A stretch of 60,286 nucleotides of DNA from Planctomycetota bacterium (GTDB lineage Bacteria > Planctomycetota > Planctomycetia > Planctomycetales > Planctomycetaceae), in NCBI GenBank assembly GCA_027623235.1, contig JAQBVJ010000030.1, positions 1 through 60,286 of the forward strand, written 5' to 3'. The notes beneath the pieces are model-generated. The model searched no databases, was not told where the DNA came from, and saw nothing but the letters and a program-made list of their open reading frames with translations. Shown here in pieces: positions 1 through 10,144 of the stretch. Both the position numbers and the translations under genes were made by a program. Each line of letters opens with the position of its first letter. Position 1 is the first letter of the stretch.

Positions 1-1
1 C

Positions 2-1909
2 AGCATCGTGCTGTCGTTCATCCTGCTGCGAAGCATCGTGCTTGCAGCACTGGTAATCGGAGTTTCCTATTACGCCGTCATCCTGACCACATCGCTGGTG
101 CCGGCCTTTGGCGGCAGCATGAATATGGTCATTGTGGTGATGCCGTCTCTGCTGCTGGTGCTGACAATTTCCGGAGCGATCCACGTCGCCAACTACTGGC
201 GGTTTGCGTCTCGAAACAGAGATGCCGATCCGGCGGCGTCAGCAGTCAAGCTTGCGGCGAGGCCGTGTTTTCTGGCGAGTCTGACAACCGCTTTCGGCCT
301 GCTGTCACTGATGACCAGCCCGCTGAGTCCCGTGGCGGACTTCGGGCTGTTTTCAGCAATCGGCTGCTTCCTGGGACTCGGCGTCATCCTCTACGGGCTG
401 CCGGCCATGCTGCGTTACGTTCCGGAAAAAGTCGCACGACCGACGGCGGAACCCTCGCCGATGTGGCCGTCGGTGGGACGCCAGATTTCAAAACGGCCCG
501 TCACCATCGCCGTCGCCTGCCTGGTACTCTTCGGAGTCTGCTCGGCCGGTCTGCAACATTTCCGTACAGAGACCAAAGTCATCCGGTTCTTTCCGGACGG
601 CAGTCGCGTCGTGCAGGACTACAGCTGGCTGGAAGAAAACATCAGCGGCATCGTGCCGATCGACGTCATCGTTCGATTTTCAGAGAGCGACCGCTTTCCG
701 TCTGACGGGGGACTGTTTCTCGCGGAGAGACTGGAGATTATCCGAACGATTCAGAATCGCCTCATCGATGAGCACGCAGACGTGACCGGCGCCGTCTCAC
801 TTGCGACGTTTCGACCTGGCAAGACAAAAGAAGAACTGGTGGAACTGGCGGCCCGACGTAAGCAACTGAAGGAGGGTGGCCTGGGCGCGTTTCAGGCCGC
901 CATGCTGACGAAAAATGAAACGTCAGCGAACCAGCTGATCAAGGATCCGGATTCGCCAGGCAGCCAGTTTGTCACCGATGCCACTTCGAGTGCAGACCTG
1001 CGTCGGCTGGGTGACAATCTGCTTTGCCGGAAAGGGGACGAGCTGTGGCGGATCACCGCTCAGGTCAACATCATGACCGACACCGATTACGGTGAGCTGA
1101 CTGCGGCTGTCGACAAGACTGTTCGGGAAGAAGCCAGCCGAGTAGCCGGCGCCAACCACATTGTGACCGGAATGGTGCCACTGTTTCTGCAGACTCAGGA
1201 AGCCGTGCTGCAGAGTCTGATTGAGAGTTTTCTGATCGCCTTCGTCGTGATCGGAGCCGTCATCTGTTTTCTGCTCGGCAGTGTTCGAGCCGGCCTGTTG
1301 ACGATGCTCCCCAACGTGCTGCCGATCAGTACGGTGTTCGGTACCATTTCCTGGCTTGGCATCCGAATCGACATCGGCACGATGATCACCGCCTCCGTCG
1401 CGCTGGGAATCGCGGTCGATGGCACGCTGCATTTACTGACCTGGTTCCGTAAAGGGATCGCCAACGGGCGAACTCGCCGTGTCGCAATTTCCGAAGCGCT
1501 CGGCCACTGCGGCCCGGCTTTGTGCCAGACAAGTATCGCAGTTGGCATCGGCCTTTTTGTTCTGCTGCCTGCAGAGCTCTTGTTGATCAGCCGGTTCGGA
1601 TGGCTGATGGCGGCAATGATCGTCACCGCCCTCTTCGCCGACCTCGTTCTGCTGCCGGCACTGCTCGCCAGCAAACTGGGATGGTGGATCATGAAAGCCG
1701 ACGTGGAGCGGCAGATTGAGGAGGCCAGTGCGGTTTCGCCCCCTTTCAACGAAAGAAGGATCCCGGAGACCTTGAGCCAGTCGTCAGAGTCCGCTGACGT
1801 GGACGCGGAAGTCGCGGAAAAAAAAGAGCGAGCGCAACCGAAGGCTCCTCACATGCTTCGTTCCAATGAGGTGGCTCCTAAAGTCGAGCCTGGCAGCGAA
1901 ACCGCTTAG
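2..1909 (+). CDS. MMPL/RND-family permease, 5'-truncated
   Basis: The reading frame is open from the first complete codon, so the gene starts upstream and its N-terminus, including the first membrane segment, is missing. The visible part begins inside a bundle of hydrophobic helices, passes through a soluble extracytoplasmic loop (about residues 165-390) and ends in a second bundle (about 395-560), followed by a charged cytoplasmic tail. Two helix bundles separated by a large loop is the plan of MMPL/RND proteins (hydrophobe export, hopanoid or lipid transport). The motif ALGIAVDGTLHLL in the second bundle fits the conserved, proton-relay-type helix of the family. Substrate cannot be told. 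It ends 1 bp from the convergent FGE-like gene. Confidence 0.85.
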   Translation, partial: SIVLSFILLRSIVLAALVIGVSYYAVILTTSLVPAFGGSMNMVIVVMPSLLLVLTISGAIHVANYWRFASRNRDADPAASAVKLAARPCFLASLTTAFGLLSLMTSPLSPVADFGLFSAIGCFLGLGVILYGLPAMLRYVPEKVARPTAEPSPMWPSVGRQISKRPVTIAVACLVLFGVCSAGLQHFRTETKVIRFFPDGSRVVQDYSWLEENISGIVPIDVIVRFSESDRFPSDGGLFLAERLEIIRTIQNRLIDEHADVTGAVSLATFRPGKTKEELVELAARRKQLKEGGLGAFQAAMLTKNETSANQLIKDPDSPGSQFVTDATSSADLRRLGDNLLCRKGDELWRITAQVNIMTDTDYGELTAAVDKTVREEASRVAGANHIVTGMVPLFLQTQEAVLQSLIESFLIAFVVIGAVICFLLGSVRAGLLTMLPNVLPISTVFGTISWLGIRIDIGTMITASVALGIAVDGTLHLLTWFRKGIANGRTRRVAISEALGHCGPALCQTSIAVGIGLFVLLPAELLLISRFGWLMAAMIVTALFADLVLLPALLASKLGWWIMKADVERQIEEASAVSPPFNERRIPETLSQSSESADVDAEVAEKKERAQPKAPHMLRSNEVAPKVEPGSETA

Positions 1910-1910
1910 G

Positions 1911-3104
1911 TCAGTTGGAAACTGCCGGACCGGGCACGTTCAATACGCAGCGGAATCCGATCTCTTTGGACCGCTCGTTCGCCCGCACTCCGTCGCGGCG
2001 GCAGACCGACCAGTCCGGGCCGTTTCCTTTGACGACCCGCAGTGCTGACGCCGACGGAGTTCGAGGTCCCATCCAGTTGCGACGTCGATCGACGGCGAGG
2101 TCTTTGAGCGTCTTGAAGCTGTCTTCGCGAAAGAAATCGCCAGTCCACTCGCGAGCGTTGCCTGCCAGATCAAAGACGCCAAATACACTTCGGTCATCCA
2201 GGTGAGTTCCAATCGGGTCGATCTGGTCGATCGTTCTCGGCTCTCGCCAGAGCGGACGTGAATTGCCCCACGGAGCGTTCAGGCCCTGCGGTCCTCTCGC
2301 GGCCTTTTCCCATTGAACCTCAGTTGGCAGCGCACCGCCGATCCACTCGGCATAGGTACGAGCATCTGCCCAGGTCACTCCGAGCGCCGGATGATCCGTT
2401 GGCCCGTCGGCGTTCAACGCTGCTTCGATGGGCTTACCGGCCACGCCGGCCTTCTGCCGAAACAGGATAAACTGCGCGACGGTGACTTCCTGAGCTCCGA
2501 TGTAAAACGCATCCAGCGGCACCTGGACCTGAGGCCTCCAGTGTTCGGGACCGGAGTTACTGCCGACAAGACTTTCTCCGGCCGACACGAGGACCATCCG
2601 CGATCCGTCGGTTTCACTTTGAATCTCTGAGGGCACGCCGTTGATCCAGGGGGCCGTCTGAAGCGCCGCAAATCCGCTCGGCAGTTGGAATGAGCTTCGT
2701 GCTCCACCACCAGGTGCCGGAATCTCACCCTGACTCGTCACCACAAAACTCGCCGAGCTCTCACCCACTCCGGGAGCGTCCACTTCGAACTGCTCTTCCG
2801 GCTTCGGCCGAGCCGGTCCCAGTGCGGCATAATTGGGAAGCGGCGTTTCCGCTTCCTCAAAGATCGTGTCCGGGTCGACTCCCGACAGGTCGACTCCCGT
2901 CGGAATCTTCTCGTCTGTGCGGCGTGGAGCGAATCCGATCTGGCGTTCCTGGCCTGCTGCCGGACCGGACCGCGCCTGAGGTTGCGACGCGGCCGGCTGA
3001 GGCGGATCGTCGCTGCCACATCCCGTCAGCACCGCGGCGAGAGTTGCCAGGCAGACAACTGAATGTGACCGCCAGATCAGCCTCGCGAAAGTCGGAGTGC
3101 TCAT
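1911..3104 (-). CDS. Lipoprotein with formylglycine-generating-enzyme-like (SUMF1) domain
   Basis: 397 aa. A signal peptide ends in the lipobox LTGC near residue 29, so this should be a membrane-anchored lipoprotein. After a Pro/Ala-rich spacer, residues about 165-390 form an FGE-sulfatase (SUMF1/EgtB-type C-lectin) domain, shown by GVTWADARTYAEW, LPTEVQWEKAARG, FDLAGNAREWTGD and the closing ERSKEIGFRCVL. Known FGEs oxidise a sulfatase Cys or Ser to formylglycine, but most bacterial SUMF1 domains have other or unknown roles. I do not see the FGE catalytic Cys pair clearly, so enzymatic activity is doubtful. A good ribosome site (GAGGAA) precedes ATG 3104. It lies 82 bp downstream of the Hsp70-toroid fusion on the same strand and may be cotranscribed. 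Confidence 0.85.
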   Translation of the reverse strand: MSTPTFARLIWRSHSVVCLATLAAVLTGCGSDDPPQPAASQPQARSGPAAGQERQIGFAPRRTDEKIPTGVDLSGVDPDTIFEEAETPLPNYAALGPARPKPEEQFEVDAPGVGESSASFVVTSQGEIPAPGGGARSSFQLPSGFAALQTAPWINGVPSEIQSETDGSRMVLVSAGESLVGSNSGPEHWRPQVQVPLDAFYIGAQEVTVAQFILFRQKAGVAGKPIEAALNADGPTDHPALGVTWADARTYAEWIGGALPTEVQWEKAARGPQGLNAPWGNSRPLWREPRTIDQIDPIGTHLDDRSVFGVFDLAGNAREWTGDFFREDSFKTLKDLAVDRRRNWMGPRTPSASALRVVKGNGPDWSVCRRDGVRANERSKEIGFRCVLNVPGPAVSN

Positions 3105-3186
3105 GCTTTTTCCTCAGTGAGTCGGCGCGAATCCGCAGTTCATAGCCGACCCTGCACTCCGGTTGAAACCCGGTCGGCAACGAACC

Positions 3187-6100
3187 TCACTTCGCGGCAA
3201 GGCCGCCCATGTGTTCGTAAATCGGAAGATGGCGGTAGTAAACCTCCAGCGTCATCGTCGCCAGGCAGGTCATGTAAAGTCGTCCGCCACTTGCCCCATG
3301 GTTATCGGCAATGTCCCAGCTTCCGGCTCCATGCCCTTTCTTGACCTGAGTGGATACGAGCTGCTCGCGCATGACTTCGTTCCACTTATCCCACTCCTCG
3401 CCGCCCCAGTGATGCATCACCTGAGTCGCGTAGTAGTTGTAGTACATGTCATTTGGCTGGGGACCGCGTTTGCTCAAGTATTGAACCCCGGCGACCAGCG
3501 GAGCATTCTTTTTTGTCTGGCCAAGATACATGGAACAGAGCAGGCCGATTGCCGTCGTCGAGGCTTTCGGAGTTTTGCTGCTGTAGCCGAATGTCGATCC
3601 ACCGTCGGGAGTCACGGAGTCCAGATACCGGCGAACCCCGACCAGAGTCTGGCCTGGTATGGCAAGTTTTGCCGCCTTGCCGCTGGCAAGGGCCATCACC
3701 TGCCAGCCGACCACGGAAGTATCCGCCGTCTTCATCTCGGGTCGGTAGTGCCAGCCCCCGGTCTGATTCTGAGAATTCACGATGAACGCGATGGCGGCCT
3801 GGGAGGCATCCTTCAGACGTTTCGTGTCTTGAAACGCCTTTCTTCTCGACATACCACCGACGTTTTCCTGCTTGCCCTCCATCGCCTTCAACGTGGCTTC
3901 ATTGAGGGCTGCGGCTTCCGACAGGCAGATCGTCGCAATTCCCTGAATGTACATGCCACCATTGCCTTCGGCGTCTGCACGCAGGTCGAGTCCGGCCGGA
4001 ACAAGATTCGCATGATTGAGAACGTAATTGAGCCCAGCCTCAACGGATTTCTGGTGCTCACCGTCCAGGTGCGTATGACCGGCTCCCATGAAAGCGAGCA
4101 GGGCAAGGGATGTTGCTCCCACCGTGGACGCCTGCAGGCTGCCGGCCTGAGAACATGAACCGTCACAACCGACGTTGGTGTGGTTGAAACGCCAGCTCCC
4201 GTTCGGCAGCTGGTGCCGCTTGAGCCACTGCAGCCCGCCTGCCACTGCGGTTTCACTCTCAGCGGTGCCACCATACTTCGTCACGAGAGCCGTCTTGCCA
4301 GCCTGGCTGCGACCGCCCATCTCACCAGTGATCGGCGCGACATTGCTCGACCCTGTTTCCGACGGAGCTTTTTCAATTTCCACCATTGCCGGGGCGAGGT
4401 CGTTGACGTCAATCTGAAACTGGTCGTTCGTGTCTGTGATGACATCGGTGACCACTTCCGCTTTGGTCTCGTCTTCGATCTGGTCCGGCTGTTCCATGAC
4501 GACTTCTTCGAGTTCGTCGTTTTCCAGCTTGTCGGACATCGACGTGACGATTTCGAAAATCTCTGATGCGTCGGGGCCCGGAACCACGATCCCGGCCAGA
4601 ACGAGCAGCAGCACCGCATGCAGCCCCACGTTGACGAGCATCGCCTTGAGAGCTCGTTTTCTCTGCCGGGCCTGCTCTTCAGCAAGCCACTCTTCGTCGA
4701 CATCGGCGACGGCAATCTCGGGCGGATCAAAGTCTTCCTCGTCTTCGCCGTCCTCGTCATTCAGAAATGATCCCTGCGGTTCGTCGTCCGAAGAGGGTTC
4801 ATCGGCCGGCGGAGTTTCCTCGGCTGAAGCCACAGCAGGCCCGGTCTCCGGAGCTGGCGGGCTGTCGATGACCGCGGGCGGCACTTCAATCTGCGGTACG
4901 TCGGCTGCGACAACAACCGGAAGCTCGCTTGCCGCAACGTCTGATTCGCCGGCAATCGGTGGCGGGTCAACGGTCGGCACGGTCTCTGCTGCCAGCTCGT
5001 TCTTTGAAGATTCTCCCGCAGGAAGTTCTGGCGGAGGAACGATTGCGGACGGCGGCTCCGCGACAGCCTCGGGCGGAGCGGTTGGTGGCGTAACGGTCTC
5101 CGTTGGCGGAGCGGTCTCTGTCGGCGGCGAACCTGCATCGGCCGGCCGTTCCACTGGAGAAGCGTCCGTCTCGACAGCAGCCACTTCAGGTTCAGCGGCG
5201 ACAACGGAAGGTGCCGGATCAACGACATCTGTCGGCGGCGAGGACTCCGGCGTTTCCAGAACGATCTCCGGTCTGGGCTCGTTCGACTTCTCACGCAACC
5301 CGGAAAGGCTTTCTTTCACGGTCGAAACGACAGCCGGCACGACGGCTGCCGCCTGCTCGCGCGCTTTTCTCCGTTTCTTCCTCTCCGTCATTCGTGTACC
5401 GGCTTCCGCCGATGTCGCTTCAGAAACAGGTCTCTCCGCCTTTTTCGGGACGGTTCCAGCAACAGGCTCGGTTCCGGCAACAGCCTCGACGGGCGCCGTG
5501 CCTGCAGCAGAAGCAGGGGCGGCCTCTACAGGTTGTTTGCTTTTCTTCGCAGATGGTTGACTCCGAGGTGCCTCAACCGGGTTCGCTGGAGTTTTCTCGG
5601 CAGCGGCCACCAGTGGCTGCGCGTCCGGCGCAGGCGGGGCCGTTTTCGTCGGCTTCTCCTGAGGAGCCGGTGAAGTCTGAGCCGAAACGTTTTTCTCAGC
5701 TTTGCCGGTCGATCCGGGAGGAGGTCCGGACGCGTTGAGCGATTCGTCGTTCAGGCCATTCTTGATTCGTTCCTGCCAGTAGGCGATCGCTTTTTCGTCG
5801 AGACCACTGGCCCGCTCGATGACCATTTCAACCTTCTTGTTGAGCGTTGGCAGCGTCGCCTCGACGGTAATGCGACCGTTCTTCGCATAGCGAAACGTCA
5901 CTTCAACCGGCGTCTTCGCCGGCAGATTATCCGGCAGCCCGACAACGCTGCATTTGCCGATTGCGGTCGAGTTGTTGCCGCTGTCGTCACCACCCTCGAC
6001 AACGTTGACGACGACGCTTTTCTGCCCGTCGCGAAACGTTTTGAACTTTGAGTTCGCGCGGCAGGGCAACTGAGTGTTTCGCGGAATCATGATCCGCCGC

Positions 6101-7314
6101 CGGTTGCGTCCGGTTTCCGTCTCAACGCCGAGCACACCGAGGTCGTGCGAGTTCACATTCTTGACGGTGATATCCGAAAACTGCGCGGTCGTCTGTCCGG
6201 CAAGAAGCGACGCGTAAACCGCCGCCCCATGAGCAACCGCCTCGTCCGGCGAAAGCGAGCGGTCGACCTTCAGCCCCGATTCCGTCTCGAGTGATTCCTG
6301 CACAGCAGGCATCCGGCTCGACCCGCCGACCAGAAGCAGACGCGAAACATCGCTCCACGATTTCTTCGCCTCACGCAGAACTTTTCGCACAGTAAACAGC
6401 GTCCGGTCGCGCAGGTCGCCGGTCATCTCCTCAAACTGAGCCCGCGTGATCGTCGTGCGAAGCTTGCATCCCTCGTGAGCAAACATCAGCGTGACTTCGT
6501 CCCGCGCGGTGAGAGCCCGCTTCGCGCTTTCGGCCTCAGCCATCAACGACTGCAGCGCGGACTCATCGACACGCGGATCGATGTTGTGTTCGTTCATGAA
6601 CTTCTCGCCGACAAGGTCGACGATTCGGTCGGTCCAGTCGATTCCGCCGAGGTAGACATCTCCGGCCGTGCTGAGTGCCGTGAAGCGGTGCCCCTCAATT
6701 TCCATCAGCGTGACATCGAACGTGCCACCACCGAGGTCGTAAACAAGGACCGTTTCTTTGTCGCTCGCCGTTCCGTCGAGCTTCACGAAGCCCTGCTGAA
6801 CTCCGTACGAAATCGCAGCCGCCGTCGGCTCGTTGAGAATGTCGAGCACGTCGAGCCCGGCCATTCGCCCGGCGTCTTCGGTGGCTTTCCGTCGCGGCTC
6901 ATCAAAATACGCCGGTACGGTGACGACCGCTTTTTTCAGCGGGCCAATCTTCAGTTCCGCATCGTCGCGCAGCTTCTTCAGGATGAGCGCCTGAATGGCC
7001 TCCGGCGGAAGCGGCTCACCGCGGATGCTTTTGTGGTAAGACACGCGGCCCATGTCACGCTTCGCAAACTGTGCGACGCGTTCGGGTTCAAACTCGGCCG
7101 CCTTCGCGGCTTCCTTCCCGACGACAACTCCCGATCGGTCAAAGAAAACCACGCTCGGTGTCGTGAGGTCGCCTTCGGCGTTCATGATCGTCGTCGGACG
7201 ACCCGACGCGTCGACCCACGCGACGAGCGAATAGGTCGTCCCGAGGTCGATGCCGACAACCGGTTCTCGAGTTTCGGCCGGTAAGCCTTCAGTTGTCGTT
7301 TTTTTGTCCGCCAT
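3187..7314 (-). CDS. Hsp70 (DnaK-like) - transmembrane - alpha/alpha toroid (prenyltransferase/squalene-oxidase repeat) fusion
   Basis: One uninterrupted frame of 1375 aa. Residues about 18-375 are an Hsp70 ATPase domain (VGIDLGTTYS, NEPTAAAISYG, YDLGGGTFDV, LLLVGGSSRMP). About 385-505 resemble the beta substrate-binding domain; the helical lid seems to be missing. A Pro/Ala/Glu-rich linker (about 535-880) leads to Lys/Arg residues and one membrane helix (about 891-912). An acidic stretch and an alpha/alpha toroid of the squalene-cyclase/prenyltransferase-repeat type follow (about 1020-1375: LQWLKRHQLPNGSW, QNQTGGWHYRPE, GGSTFGYSSK). By the positive-inside rule the chaperone part is cytoplasmic and the toroid periplasmic. 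The acidic DxDD motif of true squalene-hopene cyclases is not seen, so the toroid may bind rather than cyclise. A GGGGG ribosome site precedes ATG 7314. Confidence 0.88.
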   Translation of the reverse strand: MADKKTTTEGLPAETREPVVGIDLGTTYSLVAWVDASGRPTTIMNAEGDLTTPSVVFFDRSGVVVGKEAAKAAEFEPERVAQFAKRDMGRVSYHKSIRGEPLPPEAIQALILKKLRDDAELKIGPLKKAVVTVPAYFDEPRRKATEDAGRMAGLDVLDILNEPTAAAISYGVQQGFVKLDGTASDKETVLVYDLGGGTFDVTLMEIEGHRFTALSTAGDVYLGGIDWTDRIVDLVGEKFMNEHNIDPRVDESALQSLMAEAESAKRALTARDEVTLMFAHEGCKLRTTITRAQFEEMTGDLRDRTLFTVRKVLREAKKSWSDVSRLLLVGGSSRMPAVQESLETESGLKVDRSLSPDEAVAHGAAVYASLLAGQTTAQFSDITVKNVNSHDLGVLGVETETGRNRRRIMIPRNTQLPCRANSKFKTFRDGQKSVVVNVVEGGDDSGNNSTAIGKCSVVGLPDNLPAKTPVEVTFRYAKNGRITVEATLPTLNKKVEMVIERASGLDEKAIAYWQERIKNGLNDESLNASGPPPGSTGKAEKNVSAQTSPAPQEKPTKTAPPAPDAQPLVAAAEKTPANPVEAPRSQPSAKKSKQPVEAAPASAAGTAPVEAVAGTEPVAGTVPKKAERPVSEATSAEAGTRMTERKKRRKAREQAAAVVPAVVSTVKESLSGLREKSNEPRPEIVLETPESSPPTDVVDPAPSVVAAEPEVAAVETDASPVERPADAGSPPTETAPPTETVTPPTAPPEAVAEPPSAIVPPPELPAGESSKNELAAETVPTVDPPPIAGESDVAASELPVVVAADVPQIEVPPAVIDSPPAPETGPAVASAEETPPADEPSSDDEPQGSFLNDEDGEDEEDFDPPEIAVADVDEEWLAEEQARQRKRALKAMLVNVGLHAVLLLVLAGIVVPGPDASEIFEIVTSMSDKLENDELEEVVMEQPDQIEDETKAEVVTDVITDTNDQFQIDVNDLAPAMVEIEKAPSETGSSNVAPITGEMGGRSQAGKTALVTKYGGTAESETAVAGGLQWLKRHQLPNGSWRFNHTNVGCDGSCSQAGSLQASTVGATSLALLAFMGAGHTHLDGEHQKSVEAGLNYVLNHANLVPAGLDLRADAEGNGGMYIQGIATICLSEAAALNEATLKAMEGKQENVGGMSRRKAFQDTKRLKDASQAAIAFIVNSQNQTGGWHYRPEMKTADTSVVGWQVMALASGKAAKLAIPGQTLVGVRRYLDSVTPDGGSTFGYSSKTPKASTTAIGLLCSMYLGQTKKNAPLVAGVQYLSKRGPQPNDMYYNYYATQVMHHWGGEEWDKWNEVMREQLVSTQVKKGHGAGSWDIADNHGASGGRLYMTCLATMTLEVYYRHLPIYEHMGGLAAK

Positions 7315-7542
7315 TCAAACCCCCAACATCACAGCCAGCCCGCCGTGAAAGTACGCACGTATCCCAGTTTATTGATTCGGACGCGAATGTCGCTACCAGA
7401 CGGGCTGCGACACCAATAATCCTTTCAGAATTGCCGGATTGGCTGGCAGCCCCCCTGGAGCCGGCACGACATGAACCGCACCGATTGCCCGAATTTCCTG
7501 TGAGGAAAATTCTGCAATGGCCGCAAAACCCGGCGATTCCGG

Positions 7543-8643
7543 TTACGCGAGCAACTCGATCTGCCGGTCCATCTCAGCAGCCCGGACTGACCAGGCGAAT
7601 CGACTCACCACGGGCAATTCCGCAAGCCCGACTCGCACAAGGTCTTCCAGCCTGCCTGCCAAACCACTCACCGTGCGATCGTGAAAAATGTTCGCTGTGC
7701 TTTCACCAAGCGTCTCGGGATAAGCCAGATCCTGCGGGACGATCGGAACACAACCGGCCGAGACCGCCTCCAGAACAGCAATACCAAAGAACTCGTGGTC
7801 AGCTGTCGAAACGACCACGTCGCAGCCGGCGAGAACCTGCCAGTACTCCTCGCGAGACGCAGCGAAACCCCAATGATCAATTCTGCCGGCGAGCCTGTCT
7901 CGCGCCGCTTGAAAACACTCCGGGATTTCCGCGAAGGACTCACCGAGAACGCAAAGGCGAAGGTCGATGCCGCGCGATTCCAGTTCAAACAGCGAATCGA
8001 AAAACAGCTCGGGATTCTTGTCGTGCTCCCACCGTCCGACCCAGGCGATCCGCAGCGGCTCTGACTTCGAGCGGGCAACTCGCGGCACCGGGCAGGAGTC
8101 GATTCCTGGCGGTTGAACGTCGGATTTGGCTCGAATCGATTCAATGAGCTTCGGGTCGCCGTGGTCTGGCATTCGCTTTAGAAACTTCGCGGCCGCCTTC
8201 AGAAATTCATCGCGATGCCAGGAGGAGTTAAACCAGACGGCATCCGCCGCGAGGCAGGTCGTGAGATTGGAAAACGCAAAATGCAGATCTCGTTCCCGCT
8301 CCTCGCGGACAGGATAGGTCAGTTGGTTTTCGTGAAAGTACGCGACGGTTGGCAGATCGCGGACCCACTGCGGCGCGAGTCCGCGGAACTCGGCCAGGTT
8401 CAACATGTCGGTGCAGAAGAGCGCATCAAACTGAGAGATCTCGTCGAGAAATTGCGGCTCGTCTCGAAGCTGTCCGGAAAACGTCACGGCTCCGTGCCGC
8501 ATTCGCCATTTCCATTTGCCTGGCGGGAGACTCAACACGGTGAAGTTGTGTCGGCTGTGTTTCATCCAGCCGTCGAGGAAGGCACGATGGCTGCCACCAT
8601 GCCACGGATTCAGGGCGAGAAACCTCTTTCCGTTGCCACTCAT
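7543..8643 (-). CDS. tRNA-queuosine alpha-mannosyltransferase-like glycosyltransferase (DUF3524 + GT4)
   Basis: 366 aa from ATG 8643; the frame stays open upstream but that part lies inside tsaD. The N-terminal half is the DUF3524 domain, recognised from the opening [18 protein letters not shown], the [16 protein letters not shown] stretch and [10 protein letters not shown]. The C-terminal half is a GT-B glycosyltransferase domain with [15 protein letters not shown] and an acceptor or nucleotide motif [15 protein letters not shown], typical of GT4 E-x7-E. Human GTDC1/QTMAN of this family mannosylates queuosine-34 in tRNA-Asp. A bacterial homologue could do the same or glycosylate another acceptor. 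Its ATG overlaps the tsaD stop (ATGA), implying translational coupling with another tRNA-modifying enzyme. Confidence 0.82.
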   Translation of the reverse strand: MSGNGKRFLALNPWHGGSHRAFLDGWMKHSRHNFTVLSLPPGKWKWRMRHGAVTFSGQLRDEPQFLDEISQFDALFCTDMLNLAEFRGLAPQWVRDLPTVAYFHENQLTYPVREERERDLHFAFSNLTTCLAADAVWFNSSWHRDEFLKAAAKFLKRMPDHGDPKLIESIRAKSDVQPPGIDSCPVPRVARSKSEPLRIAWVGRWEHDKNPELFFDSLFELESRGIDLRLCVLGESFAEIPECFQAARDRLAGRIDHWGFAASREEYWQVLAGCDVVVSTADHEFFGIAVLEAVSAGCVPIVPQDLAYPETLGESTANIFHDRTVSGLAGRLEDLVRVGLAELPVVSRFAWSVRAAEMDRQIELLA

Positions 8644-9689
8644 CGTTTGCGCCGAACAAGGCCTGGCGTCACGTCGAGGTCCAGCGGCGCGAACCGACCT
8701 CGGCGAAGATGTTCCCACGCAATCGCCGCCATCGCCGCGTTGTCGGTGCAAAGCGACATCGGAGCAACATGCAGCTCCACGCCGATCCGCTTTGCCATTC
8801 GCTCCAGCTGACCCCGCAGCCGCACGTTGGCCGCGACTCCGCCGCCGACACAAAGGCGGTTTCGATTCCGCTGCCGCAGAGCCTGCTCACACTTCGCCAC
8901 AAGGACGTCAACGGCCGCCGCCTGAAAGCTGGCCGCGATGTCTGCGATCCGCTGTTCTGTGAGCGGCTCCGGCTTTTTTGTCGACCCTGGCACGCCTTTG
9001 GCCGTGTACAGCACCGCCGTCTTGAGGCCGCTGAAACTGAATTCCAGACGGTCCTCTTTCAGGAACGTCCGCGGAAAACGAATCGCTTTCGGATTGCCCT
9101 TCTCGGCGACGCGCTGGATCGCCGGCCCGCCTGGAAATCCGATGCCGAGAATCTGCGCGACCTTATCGAACGCCTCGCCCGCCGCATCGTCGATTGTTGA
9201 GCCGATCAGCTCGAAGTCGACCGGTGACGTACAGTCATAAAGGTTCGAGTGGCCGCCGCTCACGACGAAGCCGATCGCCGGAAAAACATCCCGCCCGGCC
9301 GCCATCCGGCACGCGTATATGTGAGCCTCAATATGGTTCACGTCGATCAGCGGGACATCGAGCGTCAGTGCCAGCGTCTTCGCCGCCGTGAGCCCGACCA
9401 GCAGCGAGCCGACCAGGCCAGGCTGCGTCGCGACTGCAACCGCTCCCACGTCGGCAAGCGTGATGCCGGCCTGCTTGAGCGACTGGTCGATGACCGGCAG
9501 GATGCGCCTGACATGAGCTCGCGAGGCGATTTCCGGGACGACTCCGCCGAAGTCCCGATGCAGTTCGTATTGCGAGGCCACAACGCTCGACCGGACTTCC
9601 AGATCGCTGTCGATGACGGCCGCCGCTGTTTCATCGCACGAGGATTCGATCGCCAGGACGTAGCGGATGGAGCTAACGTCGACGCTCAC
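8640..9689 (-). CDS. tsaD: tRNA N6-adenosine threonylcarbamoyltransferase TsaD
   Basis: 349 aa, normal for the family. TsaD transfers the threonylcarbamoyl group from TC-AMP to A37 of ANN-decoding tRNAs, with TsaB and TsaE, in the cytoplasm. Recognised from [13 protein letters not shown] at the N-terminus, the metal-binding NHIEAHIYA (H119, H123), [22 protein letters not shown] and the late [13 protein letters not shown] plus CTDNAAMAA motifs of the ASKHA-fold Kae1/YgjD family. It starts 4 bp after the thioesterase gene and overlaps the downstream glycosyltransferase gene by 4 bp. The four-gene minus-strand run from 10846 to 7543 is therefore very probably an operon. Confidence 0.97.
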   Translation of the reverse strand: MSVDVSSIRYVLAIESSCDETAAAVIDSDLEVRSSVVASQYELHRDFGGVVPEIASRAHVRRILPVIDQSLKQAGITLADVGAVAVATQPGLVGSLLVGLTAAKTLALTLDVPLIDVNHIEAHIYACRMAAGRDVFPAIGFVVSGGHSNLYDCTSPVDFELIGSTIDDAAGEAFDKVAQILGIGFPGGPAIQRVAEKGNPKAIRFPRTFLKEDRLEFSFSGLKTAVLYTAKGVPGSTKKPEPLTEQRIADIAASFQAAAVDVLVAKCEQALRQRNRNRLCVGGGVAANVRLRGQLERMAKRIGVELHVAPMSLCTDNAAMAAIAWEHLRRGRFAPLDLDVTPGLVRRKR

Positions 9690-9693
9690 GACG

Positions 9694-10128
9694 TTACTCC
9701 TGTTCCTGAATCGAACTCAGGATTTCGTCCGGAATTCGCTGCACGATTCCCTCGCGGTCGACGCGCCCGAGCACCGTGTGTCCGGTGGCGAGCAGCTTCC
9801 CGTCTCGCGTCAGCTCGTAGTCGTGCTCCAGCTTGACCGGGCCGACCCGGACGATCTTCGTTCGCAGGGTCACCACATCGTCGTAGCGGGCGGGCGAGCG
9901 GAATTTGCACTCCGCTTTTACGACCACCAGCAGCAGCCCTCCGTCCTCCATCGCGCGGTAGTCGCCTCCGCCCGCTCGAAACAGCTCGGTGCGACCAATT
10001 TCGAAGTACGAGAAGAAACGCGAGTGATGCAGGAACCCCATTGCGTCGGTTTCGCTGTAACGGACTCGAAGTTCGATCTCGTGTTCAGTCAACATGGATG
10101 GTTCGCTCAGGAAGGGCAGTAAGTTCAT
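9694..10128 (-). CDS. Hot-dog-fold acyl-CoA thioesterase (YbgC/4-hydroxybenzoyl-CoA thioesterase type)
   Basis: 144 aa. The single hot-dog domain carries the YbgC-type signature [25 protein letters not shown], with the Asp of D-x-x-G and the nearby His expected at the active site. Family members hydrolyse short- or long-chain acyl-CoA or acyl-ACP thioesters in the cytoplasm. ATG 10128 (MNLLPF) and ATG 10095 (MLTEHE) are both possible; the family alignment favours the second, since the conserved strand starts a few residues later. It sits 16 bp after the histidine-kinase gene and 4 bp before tsaD. Substrate unknown. Confidence 0.9.
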   Translation of the reverse strand: MNLLPFLSEPSMLTEHEIELRVRYSETDAMGFLHHSRFFSYFEIGRTELFRAGGGDYRAMEDGGLLLVVVKAECKFRSPARYDDVVTLRTKIVRVGPVKLEHDYELTRDGKLLATGHTVLGRVDREGIVQRIPDEILSSIQEQE

Positions 10129-10144
10129 AGTGGATTGCCACGCT

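Noticed and set aside
4430..5560. Long plus-strand Ser/Ala/Gly-rich frame opposite the Hsp70 fusion
   Set aside because: It is the antisense image of the Pro/Ala/Glu-rich linker; low complexity, no start signal.
8644..8853. 70-residue extension of the QTMAN-like protein
   Set aside because: It lies entirely antiphase inside tsaD and is Arg-rich noise; ATG 8643 fits the DUF3524 start.
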